Assembly (NCBI RefSeq): GCF_001949145.1
Contig: NW_019091404.1
Location: 777,047-841,046, forward strand
Reading direction: 5' to 3'
DNA: 64,000 nt
DNA from: Acanthaster planci
Lineage: Eukaryota > Echinodermata > Asteroidea > Valvatida > Acanthasteridae
Part shown: positions 60,860 through 64,000 of the stretch, piece by piece
Numbering within the stretch: the stretch's first letter is position 1
Layout: the number at the start of each line of letters is the position of its first letter
Notes under the pieces: model-generated
Told to the model about the DNA's origin: nothing
Databases searched by the model: none
The model's input: the letters and a program-made list of their open reading frames with translations, nothing else
Made by a program: the position numbers and the translations under genes

Positions 60860-62302
60860 CTAAACCAAGAAGATCAATACATTGACTTTAAAACTTCAAA
60901 GACAGGAATGCATGTTCTTTGATACAAGCTTAACTGTGCTCACATGAATCCGAGGACATAAAAAGTGGCCATCCAACATGTGATGCCTTACTGTGCATGT
61001 ACACGTCCTCACTCATATGTGCAATAGTACACTGGGCATATGAGGACATGTACACACCAATACACATGTACATGTAACAACCAAATGCTTTCAGTTTTGG
61101 CTGTTTTGAAAGTCTAAACTAGATTTTGGCCTTCATCCAGGAAGCCCCCAACCGAGGCACGTGTTTTGTCTTCCTGAGACAAGCTAACAAAACAGAAAGA
61201 TTCCAGAAACGGGAAATCACACATGATATCAGCTATGCATCGTTTGAGAGAGAATGTTTAGATGAATTAAAGAACAGTTTGGGATTTAGAACACGAAAGA
61301 TCAGCCGCACTTTCCCAGTGTATCATTTGCTGCTAATCCACCCCGACTGCAAACACGCCATTACGGTAACACGCCGCCTTGAGGGGAAAAAATGCAGGGG
61401 TTATCTCGACAATAACATCTGCACTGAACAATGAAGGCAAGCCTCCAGATACTGCAGAAAAGTGCCTGAGAATGAGAGACGCCAATACCACAGACCGTGA
61501 CCCCCTCCTCAACAAAAACTGTGACGAATCAAAACCACAATTAAAACCACCAAGTCACTCGGACTACCTACATCCGATATCCCAGTACGGCGGCACATGA
61601 ATGACTACCGCGGGGAAAAATTCTCACACAGTGCAGATACACTTGGTATTCTTCATCTGATGACTAAAGCCTTTGCCCCAAAAGTCCGGTCTTGAAAGGT
61701 TTTTTCCTCTTGGGATTTTTCCCTCGCCAATTCCACATATATTAAAGTCAATAGATTCTAAATCAAAAGTCTTGAATATGAAAATACAGCACAACTTGTT
61801 GACAAAAATTAGCATTCATCGACAATCTTTTTCCCTGATGGAAAAGGTTCTTCCCGCCCACACTTTGTCTCCTCGTCTCCAATCCACATTATTTGGCAAA
61901 AGTTGTTGATAATTGCTGATGGTGATATTTTTAAAACAGCATGATTCTTAGCAACCTATTAAAATGATAATTCAAAATTCATAAAGCACACTTCCCTCTA
62001 CGATCCCTCTGAATGTCCGGATGCAGAGAAACATAAACCTCAACAGGGAAAAGCCAGCACGCAATGACACATTTACAGTTCCCATGTAAGAAGTACAAGA
62101 TATTCAGTGTGTCAAAAATTTCATCCATATCAACTTTAGAGGGCACGCGTATTATCCGTGGCATTTCCTCATTGGGTACTTCTTTGTATTTCAAAGATGG
62201 ATTTGCACCGGGGAGATGTAAATTAATTTTGGATTTTTGCCCTGCCCGACGTGTATTTGACACTGTACACTCAGTGTATGCCCCCAAAGGCTTGTGAAAA
62301 AA
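60860..62302. other. non-coding stretch, probable SPEN intron
   Basis: No exon of SPEN or of another gene could be supported. A near-palindrome of TGTACA / GTCCTCA / CATATG blocks spans about 60996-61060. A 102-codon plus-strand frame at 61126-61434 shows no domain. Confidence 0.45.
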
Positions 62303-62349
62303 GCGTTCTCGGGTGGGACTCGAACCCACGACCTCCTGCTTACTAGAAC
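62303..62349 (-). repeat. tRNA-derived relic (T-arm / B box)
   Basis: On the minus strand GTGGGTTCGAGTCCCAC forms a perfect T-arm and contains the exact Pol III B box GGTTCGAGTCC at 62327-62317, followed by CGAGAACGC and a run of six T, like a Pol III terminator. A D-arm and a proper anticodon stem are missing upstream, so this is not a working tRNA gene. Most likely it is a tRNA-derived SINE fragment or the 3' half of a tRNA pseudogene. Confidence 0.6.
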
Positions 62350-64000
62350 AGACGTGGATACTTCTTGTTCCTGTTCACTTGCTATTTTCTGTAGGAACGG
62401 TAACAGTGCAACAACGGGTGGGCCAGTCAATCTACCTGAACTTCCCTCTGGCTGAAATGGTATTTGCTTACGCATTCAATCTTCCACGCATCGTCTGGTT
62501 ACGGTGGGTTACCCGCATAAATTTACATTAACAGCAAGGCCATGCCAAATGAAGCTTAGGCTAGTACTGATAAACAGACTTCTCAATTACTGGGAAAGTC
62601 ACACTGCAGATGACCTTTAAGAGAGGCCGACTGGCAGCATTATTCAGTTTCTGCACGCTGCATGGGTCGGCCAGAGTCGAATAGTTTAGCAATTACATAT
62701 GCGCAGGCAACGGGCCAAACTGTCACTTTCTCTATAAAGAGTGCATTCCATTTTTGTTTGACTTCTTTTCTGGGGGGGGGACCACAATCCTGTGAAAATC
62801 TAATGGTTTGAATTATTCATTGTCCCTTGTGTGAATTTTCAATTCAAAGAACGATCTCCCTTGGGGTATAACAGGATTTGCAACACATCCCCTGTGATTT
62901 GAGTTGACTTTTTAGTAGCGTGAATATTAACATAATTTTGCATTTGTAAAGTTGACTGCACCATAAATCCATGCAAATGGCTGCTGCAATGCCAGAATTG
63001 CAAGACTGAACGAGCTAACAGCAGCGCGCTGCTGTTGACTGCATGTGAAACGGGGTCATAGTTAATTTCCAAAAATTAACAAATACACCACTTTAACTGC
63101 TTACACGTAGATGAAGTGAGATGTCCTGGTACGGTTTTGAACGCAATAATGCTGGTTAAACTCAAAAATTTGTGGCCTCCACATGCACTGTACATTACTA
63201 ATGGCATTTTCTTCATGGGAAAATCATTTAGCAGGTCGCCCAGAGAGTATGTCTCCTGCTAGACCGTGCCAGCACTTGGACTATTTTGAGGATGTTTTTC
63301 TTGGTATTTCCACTGTGGAGTGCCAACCGGGGCAGTTGGGGGGTTAACACCAAATATGGTCGCGGGGGACCTGCAGCTTTTGTACCGGAGAGAAATCTAC
63401 GGTCATTACGCAGTTGGGCCATCTGGCGGAGAACTGCACCCAGTCAGTACCTGGGTAATTTTAGATTCAAACCGAATGACACATGGTGGATGCTTGTGTG
63501 ACCGAGGTCAACACAAGGGGAGTGTTCCAAATTACCAGTGAGTACAGATCTGACCCCGTTAAAGCAGAACGGTGGGGGAAGACTGGGTACATCAGGCCCA
63601 TGGTAATGCTGAAGGGGACACAGTGCTGGCATGATTGCATATCTAATTCTCTCCCGCCATTCCAACGCATAATGGAGCGACTTCTCCAGTTTCTTAATGT
63701 GGCATTTTTTTCCCCCAATAAACTTTATTTTGTACATGTGGTCAAGATTTCTGAAAGCACATATGAGGCATACACTGCGCCGTGATTTTGACGAGAATAC
63801 ATTCAACTTTGTTCTTGTTTCCAAAGCAGGTACACCTGCAGCTGATACAATGACATACGAAGGAAACTTAATATGATTGAGATGTCTTCCGTATGGTGTC
63901 ATCTTACGTGTCAGCATTTCTTTGATTTTCATTGAAAGCTGAAGAAATGCATGCATGCACATGTACACCTGTTTTTTTTTTATTTTTTCCCTGCTTTTCA
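62350..64000. other. non-coding stretch, probable SPEN intron
   Basis: No supported exon. The 174-codon minus-strand frame at 63444-63968 has no recognisable domain, and overlapping frames on both strands are equally long, which argues against coding. Confidence 0.45.

Noticed and set aside
62191-62475. Minus-strand frame containing SRRSWVRVPP
   Set aside because: A typical false translation across a tRNA T-arm.
63444-63968. 174-codon minus-strand frame at the right edge
   Set aside because: No recognisable domain, overlapped by similarly long frames on the other strand, and not a fit for the missing upstream RRMs of SPEN.

Overview
The window is animal nuclear DNA: split genes with GT/AG introns, one enormous coding exon, wide AT-rich non-coding stretches and many short palindromic DNA transposons. 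The split-ends protein with a conserved C-terminal SPOC domain, together with the type and density of the transposon relics, fits a marine invertebrate, most likely a deuterostome (echinoderm, hemichordate or lancelet). I cannot name the species. No bacterial operon, CRISPR array, complete tRNA or rRNA gene was seen.

Two protein-coding genes are supported, both on the minus strand. The first (18370-21096) is one large exon of a gene for a long, serine-rich, probably disordered protein that ends in the first half of a LIM zinc-binding domain. The rest of the LIM domain and the 3' end lie on other exons that I could not find. The second (40389-60859) is the split ends gene, SPEN/SHARP. Nine exons could be joined by consistent splice sites and reading phase: three carry two RRM RNA-binding domains, two carry an Arg/Ser-rich linker, one 11.3-kb exon encodes about 3,770 residues, and three carry the SPOC domain down to the stop codon. 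This gives at least 4,253 residues. The 5' end, with the more upstream RRMs, lies past the right edge of the window.

Layout from left to right: 1-18 kb is non-coding with several MITE-like elements; 18.4-21.1 kb is the LIM-gene exon; 21-36 kb is non-coding, probably introns or upstream sequence of the LIM gene; about 36.4-40.4 kb is probably SPEN 3' UTR and intergenic DNA; 40.4-60.9 kb is SPEN; 60.9-64 kb is probably a SPEN intron, with a tRNA-derived relic.

No new multi-gene system was found. The most notable signals are mobile-element structures: two copies of a 51-bp hairpin flanked by TTAA with telomere-like ends, inserted in opposite orientations about 31.7 kb apart; a hAT-like foldback element split by a 207-bp insertion with an exact 8-bp target duplication; a 414-bp pogo-like element with TA ends; and two roughly 345-bp palindromic elements. 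In the proteins, the notable points are the size and low-complexity content of the SPEN exon and repeated RxxSxP motifs in the LIM protein.
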